Assembly: GCF_902686445.1 (NCBI RefSeq) | Contig: NC_062232.1 | Span: 33,498,454 to 33,562,453, forward strand | DNA from: Sciurus carolinensis | Taxonomy: Eukaryota > Chordata > Mammalia > Rodentia > Sciuridae | DNA length: 64,000 nt | Reading direction: 5' to 3' | Shown here: positions 19,066-29,965 of the stretch, in pieces | Position numbering within the stretch: position 1 is the stretch's first letter | How the letters are laid out: each line of letters opens with the position of its first letter | Program-made: the position numbers and the translations under genes | The notes under the pieces: model-generated | Databases searched by the model: none | What the model was told of the DNA's origin: nothing | Seen by the model: only the letters and a program-made list of their open reading frames with translations

Positions 19066-20220
19066 CAGTTGTCTCCTGATCTATTGGCCTCACCATGCCT
19101 GAAAACTAATAATGCCTGTATTTTAAAACAGGACCCCTGCATTGACAAGGTGGGAAAAAAAAACCTTCTCCTTTCCTCCAGAAGGTTCCAGAATGCTTTC
19201 ATTGGTGAACGGTTTCTTGGAGCAGATAAAGTGCTAAACATGCAGTGTTACTTAAGTCAGACATAAGAAAGAACTTTCTGCTAGTAAGCAAGTCCACCTC
19301 ATTACCCTGTTTCTAGGGCATCTCGAAATCAGTGTCGTGAACAGCAACAATAACCCTGTGAGCAGATCGCCACAGAACAGAGGCAGGGCCATGCCAGGCA
19401 GCGTCCCGCTGGCTCCAGCCTTGAGGAATCCACGGCTCACCAGGGCCCTGGCCCACCCCTGCGGTCCCTGCAGACAGTTGATGTCATCCTCACCTGAGAC
19501 GGGAGGAGGGGCGGGTTACTGCCCTCTCCGCTGCCCTGGGGCCCTGGGCCCGGTGACGCGGGGCAGCCTGGTGGAGGCTGGCCTGTGTTCCCAGCTGCCT
19601 GTCAGCTCGGGCGGCAGCCGGGAAGGCGTTTCTGACACAAAGCCCCAGGGGAGTCCACGGAGGAGCTGGGATGTCATTACTTATTAACAATGGGCCTGAT
19701 CCCGGCCAGGCAGGCCCAGGGAAATAGCCTGTGGGGAGCCCGGCCTCCCCCCTGCGAAGTGGATTAACACTTTCTGGGCAGGAGGGAGCCATTTGGGGGT
19801 CAATTGTCACATGTTTTCCTGTAAGAGGGACCAGGGAGGCGTCTCCTCAGCTCCCCTCCCCCTTTTGTGTCTGCTGTTCCCCTTCAGGTCTGAAGCAGGC
19901 TGAGCCACAGGATGTGGGAGACTGTGCTGAGGAGGGTAAAGGAACATTCGAGAATGCACACGACCAGAAATTCAGGTCTAATGAATGCCCTCAGGAGGAG
20001 GCAGAGAGTCGCCCGAGTTAAGGCCAAGGAAAAAGGTTTGTGAACTAGCTGGTCATGACAACTAGTTATTGCCTCTTTCTGTCCCTTGGAGGGGTCCTGG
20101 GCTCTGGGGCCGTCACATCTCGTCCAGTCTGGTGATGTCAGGTGAACAGAGTGGGCCATCTACGCTGCCCAAGGTCCAGTTCCCCAGGAGGAAACAGATG
20201 CCAAAATTCCGATGAGCAGA
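19066..20220. promoter_or_regulatory. GC-rich unique block, possible regulatory element at 19440-19810
   Basis: No repeat is recognised. The block combines GC-rich DNA with sharply AT-rich inserts such as ATGTCATTACTTATTAACAA (19670-19689) and GTGGATTAACACTTTCTGGG, a pattern seen in conserved enhancers. At 19862-19885 a pyrimidine-rich run ends in CCCCTTCAG, a good splice-acceptor look-alike. Neither signal is proven. Confidence 0.25.
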
Positions 20221-20224
20221 GAGG

Positions 20225-20226
<2 letters not shown>

Positions 20227-20268
<42 letters not shown>
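20227..20268 (+). repeat. (GT)21 microsatellite
   Basis: Perfect GT dinucleotide run of 42 bases. It generates the spurious cysteine-valine frame at 20231-20539. Confidence 0.98.
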
Positions 20269-20270
<2 letters not shown>

Positions 20271-20707
20271 GGGGCACTTTTAGGCTCAACCCCTGGGAAA
20301 AAGGGCACTGGAAGTTGGAGTGGGCAGTTCTTCCAGCCTTGGGGACAACCTGGCTGCAGGGACATTCCTCTCCTAAGGCAGCCTGCCTTCCTGCTGTCCC
20401 TCCTCGGGTCTACCACGACGGTTTTCAGAGTCCCCAGGGTCAGCGGTCAGGTGGGCTGGTGCAAGTTCCTGCACGGCAGCACTGTCCTGGCCCGGGGGAG
20501 GGGACAGGGAGGCACAGTTTGCTGCGAAACGCTTTGTGATCTGTAAAGAGCAGTTGAACAAAGACATTTCACTCTCTTGAATTGGGTGCTTCCAAACTTC
20601 ACGTGGCGCCGACTTGTCATAGGCTGTTCTATTTTATTTGTGTACAAGGAGCAGGAAATGTACCGTCGTCACGTGCTCTGTCATTTCAAGTGCATGTGGG
20701 TGCGGGA

Positions 20708-20892
20708 GGGGGGATGCACGCCTGTCATCCCAGCGACTCCGGAGGCTGACGCAGGAGGATCGCAAGTTCGAGGCCAGCCTCAGCAACTTAGTAGTTCCTA
20801 AGCCACTGAGCGAGACCCTGGCTGGAGATAAAAGGGCTGGGGAGGTGGCTGGGTGGTGAAGAGCCCCCGAGTTCAATCCCCAGGACCGAAAC
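20708..20892 (+). mobile_element. B1-dID SINE
   Basis: GCACGCCTGTCATCCCAGCG, AGGCCAGCCTCAGCAACTTA and CCGAGTTCAATCCCCAGGAC. The linker between the halves is shortened (GGCTGGAGATAAAAGGGCTG). Confidence 0.9.
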
Positions 20893-21410
20893 GCCTGGCA
20901 GGCGCAGGATGCGAACCTCTGGTTTGAATGTTGGGAATGGCACCGCGGGCTGGATTCCTGAGTGGCTCTGCGCATCCCTCCGGTCACGCTGGAAGGTCAG
21001 AGAATCCCGCTTCCGGAATCCTGGGGCATCTGCCTCCGGCAAGCCTTCCTGCCAGGCGCTGCTGGACCTTTCAAAAGGACAGAGAGCTGGACCATCACCA
21101 GGTCGACAGCGTGCTCAGAGCTTGGCCTGAAGACCCGGTGACCCAGCGTGGGGAGGGGACCTAGGCCTTCAACTGCCTCTACTTACTGGAGGCCACAGAG
21201 ATTGACCAAAAAGCATCTAATAGTTTTGCAGGACCAAATTGACTTCGGTTGATTGAGACAGCCTACAAGCCCAGTTCAGATTCTCTCTAGAACCTTCAGC
21301 TGTGAATTCCTGCTGCCCCACGTCCATACCTAGGCCGCCTCCATGTTTTCTCATGGGTGCGGAGGGACCTGAGTCTGCAGCCAGGAGTTCTCTGCCACAA
21401 GGAGTTGTAA
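20893..21410. other. No recognised feature
   Basis: Unique-looking DNA with short overlapping frames; nothing assigned. Confidence 0.4.
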
Positions 21411-21411
21411 G

Positions 21412-21635
21412 GACTTTTTTTTTTTTTTGGGGGGGGTACCAGGGATTGAAACCAGGGGTGCTTAACCACTGAGCTGCATCCCCGGCACTTTTTATATTTT
21501 ATTTAGAGGCTAGGTCTCACTGAGTTGCTCAGGGCCTCACTAAGTTGCTGAGGCTGGCCTCGAACTCGCCATCCTCCAGCCTCAGCCTCCTGAGCTGCTG
21601 GGATGACAGGTGGGCGCCACTGTGCCTGGCTGTCA
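21412..21635 (-). mobile_element. B1-dID SINE, antisense
   Basis: A T-run and G-run precede GTACCAGGGATTGAAACCAG; CAGCCTCAGCCTCCTGAGCT marks the B1 half. Imperfect flanks (AGGACTTTT and AGGGCTTTT) suggest the target site. Confidence 0.92.
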
Positions 21636-22051
21636 GGGCTTTTGTAAACCCTTCCAAAACAGGCTAGGTTCACACATTGGAGATCAATGTCTTGTGGGAA
21701 GGAGGGAAGTTAAAAAAAAAATCAGACATGTCCGCAGCTTTTTGCGGGGTGGGTACTTGTCCATGACACAGCACGGAAGCTTTTATTAAGGAATGGTGTA
21801 CCTGGGCATCGGGACACACAGGGTACTGAGCAACTTGTGCTGATGGGTCCCTTGTAGGTCCATGTTTACAGCGCCAGCTGGAATCCACGTTGGTGACACT
21901 AGATTAAGAGCCCTCACCAATCACACCCATCCCGCACGCATCAGGAAGTCAATGCAGAACACATTCACGAGGAGATGAGATCCATACATGGAATGGTTTG
22001 GAAGCTTGTCTGACTACAGAAGAGGATGTGCTCAGATTCTAAAGTTGGGTT
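21636..22051. other. No recognised feature
   Basis: Mixed-composition DNA; a short minus-strand frame at 21670-21888 has no recognisable content. Confidence 0.4.
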
Positions 22052-22301
22052 AAATCTCTCCCCACAGGCCAGGCACATGCCTATAATCCCAGCAACTCAG
22101 GAGGCTGAGGCAGGAGGATCACGAGTTTGAGGCCAGCCTCAGCAATTTAGTGAGACCTTCAGCAACTCAGGGAGACCCTGTCTCTAAAATATTTTTTTTT
22201 TAAAAAAGGGCTGGGGATGTGGTTCAGTGGTTAAGCCCCCTGCCCCCGAGTTCAATCCCCAGTATCAAATAGTAATAAAATAAATAAATCTTTCCCTACA
22301 G
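22052..22301 (+). mobile_element. B1-dID SINE with 16-bp target-site duplication
   Basis: The element is at 22068-22285. The flanks AAATCTCTCCCCACAG (22052-22067) and AAATCTTTCCCTACAG (22286-22301) differ at two bases. The dID half has a small insertion (CCCCCTGCCCCCGAG). Confidence 0.93.
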
Positions 22302-22706
22302 CCTGGCCCTGAAGGGCAGAGTCAAAGTCAATGATGAAATGGATGGCTCTTAGGCAGCTATGTTGTGCTCACCTGTGTGAGGTGAACTCGGTGCTCAAGA
22401 CCTTATGGTACAGCATTGACAAAGCATTTTCACTGTCAAGACCTTTCCAGCTGCTTGGTATCCCTGGGTTCACTAATAGCCCCTGGTCCTTTTTGCTTGC
22501 TGACAAAAATCTCAGTTTTGTTCTGCTCTTGGGTGGCAGTATGTTTAGGAAAGTTAGGCTGAAGCACAGGAGATGACTCAACTACCCTGCATCAGTCATC
22601 TTGCAAACACCACTCTTTGATGTTTGGGTTTGGGGATGTCCCTGTCTTGGCCAACCAAACCTAACAGAGATCCAGTAGGAAATTTCTTAGAAATATTTTT
22701 ATTTTT
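22302..22706. other. No recognised feature
   Basis: An open frame of about 80 codons on the plus strand (22331-22576) shows no domain. Likely accidental. Confidence 0.4.
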
Positions 22707-22911
22707 GCTGGGAGCTATGGCACAAACCTGTAATCCCAGTGGTTTGGGAGGCTGAGGCAGGAGGATCGCAAATTTGAGGCTAGCCTCAGCAACTTAGCAA
22801 GGCCCTAAGCAACTTAGCGAGGCCCTGTCTGTAAATAAAATATAAAAAGGCTGGGGGTATAGCTCAGTGGTTAAGCGCCCCTGGGTTCAACCCCTGGTAG
22901 AAAAAGAAACA
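22707..22911 (+). mobile_element. B1-dID SINE
   Basis: AACCTGTAATCCCAGTGGTT, GAGGCTGAGGCAGGAGGATC and GGTATAGCTCAGTGGTTAAG. The dID half here has TATAGCTCAG, closer to the parental ID than the usual TGTGGCTCAG. Confidence 0.9.
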
Positions 22912-23169
22912 AGATTCTTTTTCTTCCTGAAAAAAGAGACATGCTTACGGAGATTGTTGCCGCCATCGCACATCGGTCCTCTTCCCGCCTTTGAATGCTG
23001 CTGTAAGGATAGCGGGTGTTGGAGGAGCAACAGCCACTTTGTGACTGTGAGGGAATCACAGAGCAGATAGGGAAAAAGAACCTGGGTCCTTGATGACCTC
23101 AGTGGCCACCCAACCTAAGGCCACCTGCCTCTGGAATTCTTGTCATGTAAGGTAGGGCTGTGTTGTTTA

Positions 23170-23285
23170 AATTGTCAGCTGCTGTTGAGTGCCGTTCTGA
23201 GAACGTCCCAATGGTGGGATCTGCATTTGATAGTTGAGGAAACTAAGGCTGAAAGAGGGTTAGGGTCACAGAGCGAGTTAGTGGC
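23170..23285 (-). mobile_element. MIR fragment
   Basis: GATAGTTGAGGAAACTAAGG, GCTGAAAGAGGGTTAGGGTC and ACAGAGCGAGTTAGTGGC follow the reverse complement of the MIR core. Confidence 0.6.
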
Positions 23286-23601
23286 CATGAGGGCCTCTCA
23301 TCAGATGCTCCTGTTTCCAGCAGGTTGTGCTCCTTGGTCTCCAAGCTCTGTGGAGTCTTAGGGAACCCCGGGGCCTCCTCCGGACTGGGCTGGGGGGCGG
23401 TGGCCGGCTCTGTGCCCCTGCCTCCCTTCCCCACGGGAAACAGCGCAGCGCGGCTTCATCTGCTTCACACCAAAGGCAATAAGCCTTAAAAAGATCTGAA
23501 CACCAGTCTCCCCTTCACTGAGGGCCAGCTCTTTGCCCTACCACAGGGGAAATTTCTAGAGCAAATGGCTTTTCTAAGAGGAGAGAGAGAGAGAGGAGGT
23601 T

Positions 23602-23758
23602 TTATTTGCAGGGCCAAGTGCAGATTCCAGCCAACTGCGCGCCGACGTGGTCGCACGGCCCTCGGGGCGCGCACCCAGATGCGCCCCTGAAGTAGATCCA
23701 GTCGGACGCGTCGCCCGCCTGCTTCCCGTTCTCTCGGGCTTTCTGGAACTCTAAGGCA
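23602..23758 (-). CDS. Weak candidate terminal exon, function unknown
   Basis: On the minus strand a possible acceptor (ACCTCATTGTGTCTCAG, AG at plus 23759-23760) opens into about 51 codons ending in TAA at 23602. The frame includes FQKARENGKQAGDASDWIYF and a cysteine-containing tail; third codon positions are strongly G/C and about 17 CpGs fall in about 105 bases. Against it: the AATAAA overlaps the stop, another long frame runs antiparallel, and I recognise no family. It could equally be a CpG-rich non-coding element. Confidence 0.2.
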
Positions 23759-23779
23759 CTGAGACACAATGAGGTTAGC

Positions 23780-24255
23780 CCAGGTGCCCGGGCTTCCAGC
23801 AGCCCCTGGAGGGCTGAGCACCAGCGACCTCCCGTCTGGCTTGTGGAAATGGCAGCAGCCACAGCCGGACTTGTCATCTGGCCTCGTCTGGGACAGTCTC
23901 AGACTCCAGAGCCAGCTCCTTTCTGGACACCCACTTCTCTCGGCTTCTGGCACCCCCTTTGGGGTGTCCAGCTGGGCTTCTCAGCACAGGCACAGACCCA
24001 CCCGTCTGGCTGAGGCTGCAGTCAGTGGTAAGCGGGGAGGCAGAGTCACAGTAAGTGACACAGAGCCCAGGTGGCAATTTATGCAAGAAGAACCCACGCT
24101 TCAAAACGGGGTCATGAGCCTGAGAGCGACTGGGAGCTGCTCCCATTCCTTCTTTCCCTCCCGCCTCTTCTTCCCTTCTTTTCTTCATGCAAATTTCAAC
24201 TACGCATTGCTGCCTAGTATAGGATCCCCAAATCCAGTGGCTTCCGAAGAAAGCC
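23780..24255. other. No recognised feature
   Basis: GC-rich DNA upstream of the candidate exon on the minus strand, with overlapping frames on both strands (23769-24272 plus; 23874-24188 minus). None has a recognised domain. The run CTTTCCCTCCCGCCTCTTCT near 24152 is pyrimidine-rich. Confidence 0.35.
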
Positions 24256-24259
24256 GCTT

Positions 24260-24510
24260 TATGACAGGTTGAGTCTCCCTTCTCCGAAATGCGTGGAACT
24301 GGAAGCGTTTCGGATTTCGGATTGTCTTCAGATTTTGGAAAATCTGTGTACGCATAATGAGATCTCTTGGGAATGAGAACCAGGTCAAAAGGAGAAATTC
24401 ATTCCTGTTTCTTGGACAACTTACAAACATAGGCTGAAGGCGGTTTGATAGAATACATAATTTTGTGCATGAAACCAAGTTAGTGTGCACTGTACAATCA
24501 GACTCGTGAT
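24260..24510 (+). mobile_element. Ancient mammal-wide repeat, probably a DNA transposon remnant
   Basis: GGTTGAGTCTCCCTTCTCCG, GCGTTTCGGATTTCGGATTG, CGCATAATGAGATCTCTTGG and ATAATTTTGTGCATGAAACC form the recognisable order of a common old mammalian medium-reiteration repeat. I cannot recall its exact name. Confidence 0.5.
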
Positions 24511-24529
24511 ATCATAGCTGTGCTCAAAA

Positions 24530-25210
24530 AATTCCAGCTTTTGCAAATAATTGATAAATAGGCAAAGGAACTGATCAGACACTTCACAGGAGAAGAAAGC
24601 GAATGGTCAACAAATGTGTGAAAAACATTCAACATCTCCAGTTATTAAAGAAATGCAAATAAAACTACATTGAGATTCCAGAACGGCGATTATCAAGAAT
24701 ACAAGCAACGATAGGTGTTGGGGAGGATGTGCGGGAAAGGTTCATTAACACATGGCTGGTGGGACTGCAAATTGGTGCAGTCACTCTGGAAAGCAGTGTG
24801 GAGACTCCCCAGAAAACTTGGAATGAACCCACCTTTTGACCCAGCTAGCCCACTCCTTGGTTTATGCCCAAAGGACTTAAAATCAGCATAATACAGTGAC
24901 ACAGCCACATTAACGTTCATAGCAGCTCAATTTACAATAGCTAAGCTATGGAGTCAATCTAGGTATCCTTCAACAGATGCATGGGTAAAGAAAATGGGAC
25001 ATATATGCACAGTGGAATATTACTCAGCCTTAAAGAAGAATGAAATTCTGGCATTTGCAGGTAAATGGACAGAACTGGAGGCTATCATGCTAAGTGAAAT
25101 AAGCCAATCCCCAAAAACCAAAGGCTGAAATGTTCTCTCTGATATGCAGATGCTAACTCACAACAAGGACAAAGGGGAATGAAGGGACGGGAGGGGGACA
25201 GGAAGAAGAA
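24530..25210 (+). mobile_element. L1 ORF2 C-terminal end and start of 3' UTR
   Basis: ATTGATAAATAGGCAAAGGA, AGAAATGCAAATAAAACTAC, ACATGGCTGGTGGGACTGCA, GGAATATTACTCAGCCTTAA and GCTAAGTGAAATAAGCCAAT are in L1 order, followed by a squirrel-type 3' UTR start (GGGACGGGAGGGGGACAGG). It stops without reaching the poly-A end. The coding part is interrupted and not functional. Confidence 0.85.
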
Positions 25211-25580
25211 TTGAGGCTTCGGAGCATTTGGGAGTTGGGCAGCAGAATTCAGGCAGGACTTGGCTGGGAGGTTCTTGTGCTGATTGCGCGGCTTCTGCTG
25301 GGAACGCTCTGGAGTTCTGGCAAGCAGAAGCCACCGGGCGGGTGTCACTCCCGCTGGATTCCGTTGGTCCCAGACATCCCAAAGCTCATCCAGAATGAAG
25401 AGAGGGGACGCAGACATTGGGGAGGGTGAGCGCATCGGCGGCCATCTTCAATCCGCGTGCTCTCCTCTCTGCTGAGTCACATCCAGAGCTGGGGGCGACT
25501 TTCTCATTTCCTTCAGTTAGAGGGAAAACTTTTCCTGAGAGAGTAGGGAGATAAAAACAGGGCAGGACAGAGCTGCTGTC
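25211..25580. other. No recognised feature; one YY1-like site
   Basis: Unique-looking DNA with overlapping frames on both strands. GGCGGCCATCTTCAATCCGC near 25437 is a minus-strand YY1-like site. Confidence 0.35.
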
Positions 25581-25815
25581 AAGAGCTGATGTTGGACTGG
25601 GCATGGTGGCACACACCTGTCATCCCAGTGACCGAGGAGGCTGAGGCAGGAGGATTGCGAGTTGGAGGCCAGCCTCAGCCACTTAGCGAAGCCCTAAGCA
25701 ACTCAGTGAGACACTGTCTCTAAATAAAAAATAAAATGACTGGGGATGTGGCTCAGTGGTTAAGCACCCCTGGGTTCAAACCCTGGTACCCCCCCAAATA
25801 AAAAGAGGTGATATT
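25581..25815 (+). mobile_element. B1-dID SINE with imperfect 13-bp target-site duplication
   Basis: ACTGGGCATGGTGGCACACA to GGGTTCAAACCCTGGTACC, near full length. The flanks AAGAGCTGATGTT (25581-25593) and AAGAGGTGATATT (25803-25815) differ at two bases. Confidence 0.93.
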
Positions 25816-26795
25816 GAGTGGGCGTTAAGATCCAGGAGAGATTGAACCCCAGCCAGGACAACTGGGGTTAGACTGGCGGGTGTTGGGAAGAGGCTGTTTG
25901 GGCAGTGGGCAGGGGCTTGGCCCAAGCTCCCTTTACAAGCAGAACCTGAAACCAAGATTTAGGTGCGGGGGGGTTATTTGTGAGCTGATCCCAGGAAGCA
26001 CAGGGAGGGGCTGGGGAAGCGAGACAGGGACAGGAGGGCAGCCAATAAAGGGCACATTAAGGACCAGGGAGCCTGCGCAGGACCTACCCTACACCCTTCT
26101 CCTCGGGCGACATGTCTGAAATCTTTCTGACTTGATTGCAAGATTCGGGTGTGAAGAGGGGGTCTCCACGCTGCCTCAGTTCTTGGAAGGCTCCAGCTCT
26201 GTCACACGTGGCTACTGCATGAAGCCCAAGTGGAAAGATGGCTTCTCCCGTGGTGTCTTCGAGACAGATCCTGAGCATGAGCCATATGCCCCGAGATGCC
26301 ACAGGCCAGGAAGGGTATCGCTAGGGCTCTGCTCATTGGTTCATGCCCCATGCTCTTCAGCCTAAAAGACGGTCTGTCCTGTGTTGAGATGGTGGCCTTA
26401 CTAGTCTGACTGCCCTCCCTGAGGGAACCTTTACAATTATTCTGGTTCTAGCCTCAGGTGTACGATGCCTACTTAGGATGCTTTTGACTGTATCAGAAGT
26501 CTCCAAGTCAAAATGACAAGGAAACTTATTATATAACTAGAAACCCCAAGGCAGGAAGGGTCCCGGATGGGTACTCCAATACTCCTCTGTGCTCTGCCCG
26601 CTTTGGTGTGTGTGAATTCCAGCCTCCAACAGGTCCCAAAAAGGCTGCTGTGGTTCCAGACATCACATGCAAATATATAACCTCCGGTGGCAAAGAACTG
26701 TCCCTTGCAGCCACAGTTGACACTCAAAACATTCAACAACAGATTCAGCAGGGAGCTCAGCGGTAAGGACAATACTCCGGCGATACTGGCTCAGG
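25816..26795. other. No recognised feature
   Basis: Mixed sequence with short frames on both strands. I see no named repeat, RNA or gene. Confidence 0.4.
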
Positions 26796-27116
26796 ACTGC
26801 TGTTATGGTTTGGATCTTAAATGTCCCCAAAGGGCCGTATCCTAAAGTTTGGTCATCAGCCTGAAGCACTATTGGGAGGTGGTGGGAATTTTAAGAGGCG
26901 CGGTCTAGAGGAAGGACATTAGGTCGTTCAGCTGTGCACTCAAGGGGATGTTGGGAGCCTGGCCTCTTCCGCTCGCTGTATGCTTCCTGCCTGACCTGAG
27001 CACGGTTTTTGACCACGCGCTTCCCACCACGGGTCCAAAGCCAGCGGGGACATGTGACCATGGACTGACCCTCTGAAACCAGGTCACAGCAATGGAAATC
27101 CAACTAACGCACCTGC
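26796..27116 (+). mobile_element. MaLR-type LTR, probably solo, with 5-bp flanks
   Basis: Starts TGTTATGGTTTGGATCTTAA at 26801 and ends CAACTAACGCA at 27111. GGGAGGTGGTGGGAATTTTA and CATGGACTGACCCTCTGAAA are internal landmarks. The flanks ACTGC and CCTGC differ at one base, consistent with a 5-bp target duplication. Confidence 0.75.
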
Positions 27117-27471
27117 CACCCATCATGACTGTTCCAGAACGGTCTTCCTCAGGAGAGCAATGAAGCCCCTCCCCCCAACAGAATTAGCCCATTGCCCACA
27201 CGGACCCCATGACCCCAGCCCTGTCCCCATCCTAAGCCAGTTCGGGGGGATGGCCACTGATTGGGTTAGGAGGGTCAGGATTTGCCTCTGAATTCAATTG
27301 GGGTTCCTTCGGCAGGTCGCTGGGTGGGGACGTCCTCCATCTCGTCTGCCTCCCAGCCTCACCATGCCACCCACGCCCTCCAAAATCCTTGGCTCTCTAT
27401 GCCAGGCTCAGATCCATGGCTGAATCGGCCCTGGGCATCTTGTTTTGGCACCCTCACTGCTTTCTGCAGTG
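27117..27471. other. No recognised feature
   Basis: GC-rich unique-looking DNA; nothing assigned. Confidence 0.4.
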
Positions 27472-27587
27472 AGAAATGCTTCATGTTGGGGCTGGGGAGA
27501 TAGCTCAGTTGGTAGTGTGCTTGCCCTGCAAGCACAAGGCCCTGGGTTCAAATCCCCAGCACCACAAGGAAAAAACAAGAAATGCTT
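27472..27587 (+). mobile_element. ID SINE, close to consensus, with target-site duplication
   Basis: GGGGCTGGGGAGATAGCTCA to CAAATCCCCAGCACCACAAG at 27488-27577. AGAAATGCTT occurs at 27472-27481 and 27578-27587, with partial match continuing on both sides. Confidence 0.93.
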
Positions 27588-27607
27588 AGTGTTTTTTATG
27601 AAATGTC

Positions 27608-27816
27608 TGTTTACGATTTTTTTTTTCTTTTGGTATTGGGAAGTGAACCCAGGGGCGCTTGACCACAGAGCCCCAGCTCCAGCCCTTTTTATGTTTTATT
27701 TGCAGACAGGATCTCGCTAAGTTGTTGAGGTTGGCCTCCAACTTGTGATCCTCCTGCCTCAGCCTCCCAAGCTGCTGGGATCACAGGCATGTGCACCCAG
27801 CTTGTTTACAATTTTT
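27608..27816 (-). mobile_element. B1-dID SINE, antisense, with 14-bp target-site duplication
   Basis: The element spans 27622-27802. The flanks TGTTTACGATTTTT (27608-27621) and TGTTTACAATTTTT (27803-27816) differ at one base. GGTATTGGGAAGTGAACCCA and CTCCTGCCTCAGCCTCCCAA identify it. Confidence 0.93.
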
Positions 27817-28515
27817 GCAAGATATGAAATGAGTCCTCTTCTGTTTGGTGAGGCCTGTTTCACTGATGGACAAACTGAGCGCTTTTAAATGAATCTTTCA
27901 GGAGAAATGAGGATAAGGTTCATGGAGGAAGGTTCTGGATAAAATGGTGACTGCTCAGTTGCCTGTCTTTCTCCCTCCCTCTGAATCACGTCCCCCCTCC
28001 TTTGGCTTAATTGATAGGCAAATTCTGGAGAATTTGGTCAGGCAGAGGGCCAGGAGGCTGTGTGTAGCCTGAAGGCCTTGCCTTTTCTACCTGGCTGAAT
28101 CTGCCAGAGCCCTCAGACGATCGGCCTCCTCCCGTGACAAGGCCATGATGGATGTCCCCCATTACTTGATATCAATGCGGTGGCTGTCCTCCGGGCGATT
28201 CAAGGCCTTTGCAGACTCTTATGTAATGGAAAATCATTCTGCAAGGTAGGCAAAACCGAGCAAGGCCAGAATACAGAATCACATTCCTCCCACGTGCACA
28301 GCGACCCTGCCGGGGCCATCTGTGTCAGGGTGGTGACATTGGTGGCATTTCCAGATGCTAAGAGGGCACAGATGCTGAACTCTGCAGCACCCTTCTCCCT
28401 GGGCTTGGGCTGCTGGCTTCTAAATAAGAAAAGGGGGGACTTGAAGAGAAAGAGAGGTCATAGAGGGACGCATGGGACGATGAACCAAAGGAGAAATCAG
28501 TGACAGGAGAACGTG
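27817..28515. other. Unique-looking stretch, nothing assigned
   Basis: Contains TTGGCTTAATTGATAGGCAA (about 28002) and CCCATTACTTGATATCAATG (about 28159), AT-rich motifs in otherwise GC-rich DNA, which could belong to a regulatory element. No gene or known repeat is seen. Confidence 0.3.
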
Positions 28516-28519
28516 CCCA

Positions 28520-29170
28520 GCAACACGGGCCAGTGGGAAATGCAAATTCAAACCACCACGGCCGAGAAGACAAATCAAACAAATCAAAGTTGATAACACT
28601 AAGCGATGGTTAGGACGTGGAGCAACTAGAACGTCGCCAGCTCCTGATGGGTGAGTGATTTAACTCAGCCATCATGAAGAATTGTCCAGGAATGGCTGAA
28701 GCTAAGCAGAGACTTGTCCTATGGCCAACCTTAGGAATTCTGCTCAGTGGTCAATATCCACAAATAAGTGCATATGTTTTTCCCCAAACCTGCAAAATGA
28801 TCTCCATCACAGTACTATTCACAATAGCCCAAACTTGAGACAACCTGACCAAATGTCCAACAGAGATGGAATGGATAAATAAATTTTGGTATGGTTATAC
28901 CGTGGAATATTATACAGCAATGATAAAGGACACGTCTTCAGACCAGAACATAGACAACTTTCAAATACATAACATGGAGGAAAGAGGACAAATACGAAAG
29001 AGTGCATTCTGTATAATTTCACTTATATCAAGTCCCAAACCAGGCTCAAGTAATCTGTGGTGGCAGAAATTGGAAAAACAATGGCCTACCGACTAGGAGG
29101 CTTCAAAGTGCCACCTGGGTTGTTAGTAATGGTCTAGATCTTGAGCTAGCAGGTAAGTTGACTTGATTGA
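28520..29170 (+). mobile_element. Ancient L1 ORF2 end and 3' UTR
   Basis: ACAGTACTATTCACAATAGC, GATGGAATGGATAAATAAAT, CCGTGGAATATTATACAGCA and TGTATAATTTCACTTATATC follow old L1M order. Highly mutated; no open ORF2. Confidence 0.75.
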
Positions 29171-29388
29171 CTTGGACACTCGTGATTTGCTCACTATATT
29201 GTCTGTAGACTGGCTTCGAGAAGGGTTTGCAGTAAAGATGAGAGAGAAAGGAGGAGGAGGAGGAAGAGAAGTTCAGAGCGGCCTCTGTTGGTGAACAGGT
29301 CAGATTCTGATGGCCGTACCTGAATCTATTTGCTCATTTGTAAAAAGGGACCAGTGCTCATTTGCCCAGCTGTTGTTGGTAGCACTTA

Positions 29389-29600
29389 TTTTTTTTTCCT
29401 GGTCCTGGAAATTGAACCCAGGGGTGCTTAACCACTGAGCCACATCCCCAGCCCTTTTTTTGTAATTTTGAGAAAGGGTCTCGCTAAGTTGCTCAGGGCC
29501 TCACTAAATTGCTGAGGCTGACCTCAAACTCGCAATCCTCCTGCCTCGGCCTCCCGAGCCATGGGGATTACAGGAGTGCACCACTGTGCCTGGCTTAGTG
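29389..29600 (-). mobile_element. B1-dID SINE, antisense
   Basis: GAAATTGAACCCAGGGGTGC, GAGCCACATCCCCAGCCCTT and CTCCTGCCTCGGCCTCCCGA. Flanks TAGCAC and TAGTGCAC suggest the insertion site. Confidence 0.92.
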
Positions 29601-29960
29601 CACACTTTTTAATGGTGCTTAGCTTTCCATCAAAGTTTGTTGACTGAAATTTCATAAGCAGAGAAACTTTGATTCTGGGTAAAGCTTAGGGCACTGGAGA
29701 TTTATGACTTCATTCATTCATTCAAAGACAGAAAGAACTGTGATGTGATTGTGGAAGACTTTGACTAGAATTCTTCATTTTGACATGTCCTCATATCAAC
29801 AACCAGACTTCTCAGCTCATCCGGGGTGAAAGTCAGAGGTGGGGTTGGGGACCGTCCCTTCTGTAGAAATTGCCTCTGCTCCCCTTTCCTAGATTCCTGG
29901 ACTGGAGAGCTAATATCTGCTGCAGCAGAAGGTATCAAGGTGGTGGTAGCTTTGCGATAG
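29601..29960. other. No recognised feature
   Basis: AT-balanced unique-looking DNA with a (ATTC)n-like run near 29710; nothing assigned. Confidence 0.4.
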
Positions 29961-29965
29961 GATGG

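Noticed and set aside
19862..19940. Real exon after the acceptor-like CTGTTCCCCTTCAG
   Set aside because: Only the acceptor look-alike is present. The following frame has no recognised content and the donor candidate (GAGGGTAAAG) is weak.
20231..20539. Cys/Val-repeat protein
   Set aside because: Translation of a (GT)n microsatellite. The frames at 44157-44194 and 40078-40109 are rejected for the same reason.
23769..24272. 167-codon plus-strand frame
   Set aside because: It lies antiparallel to other long frames in the same GC-rich DNA, with no domain or splice support.
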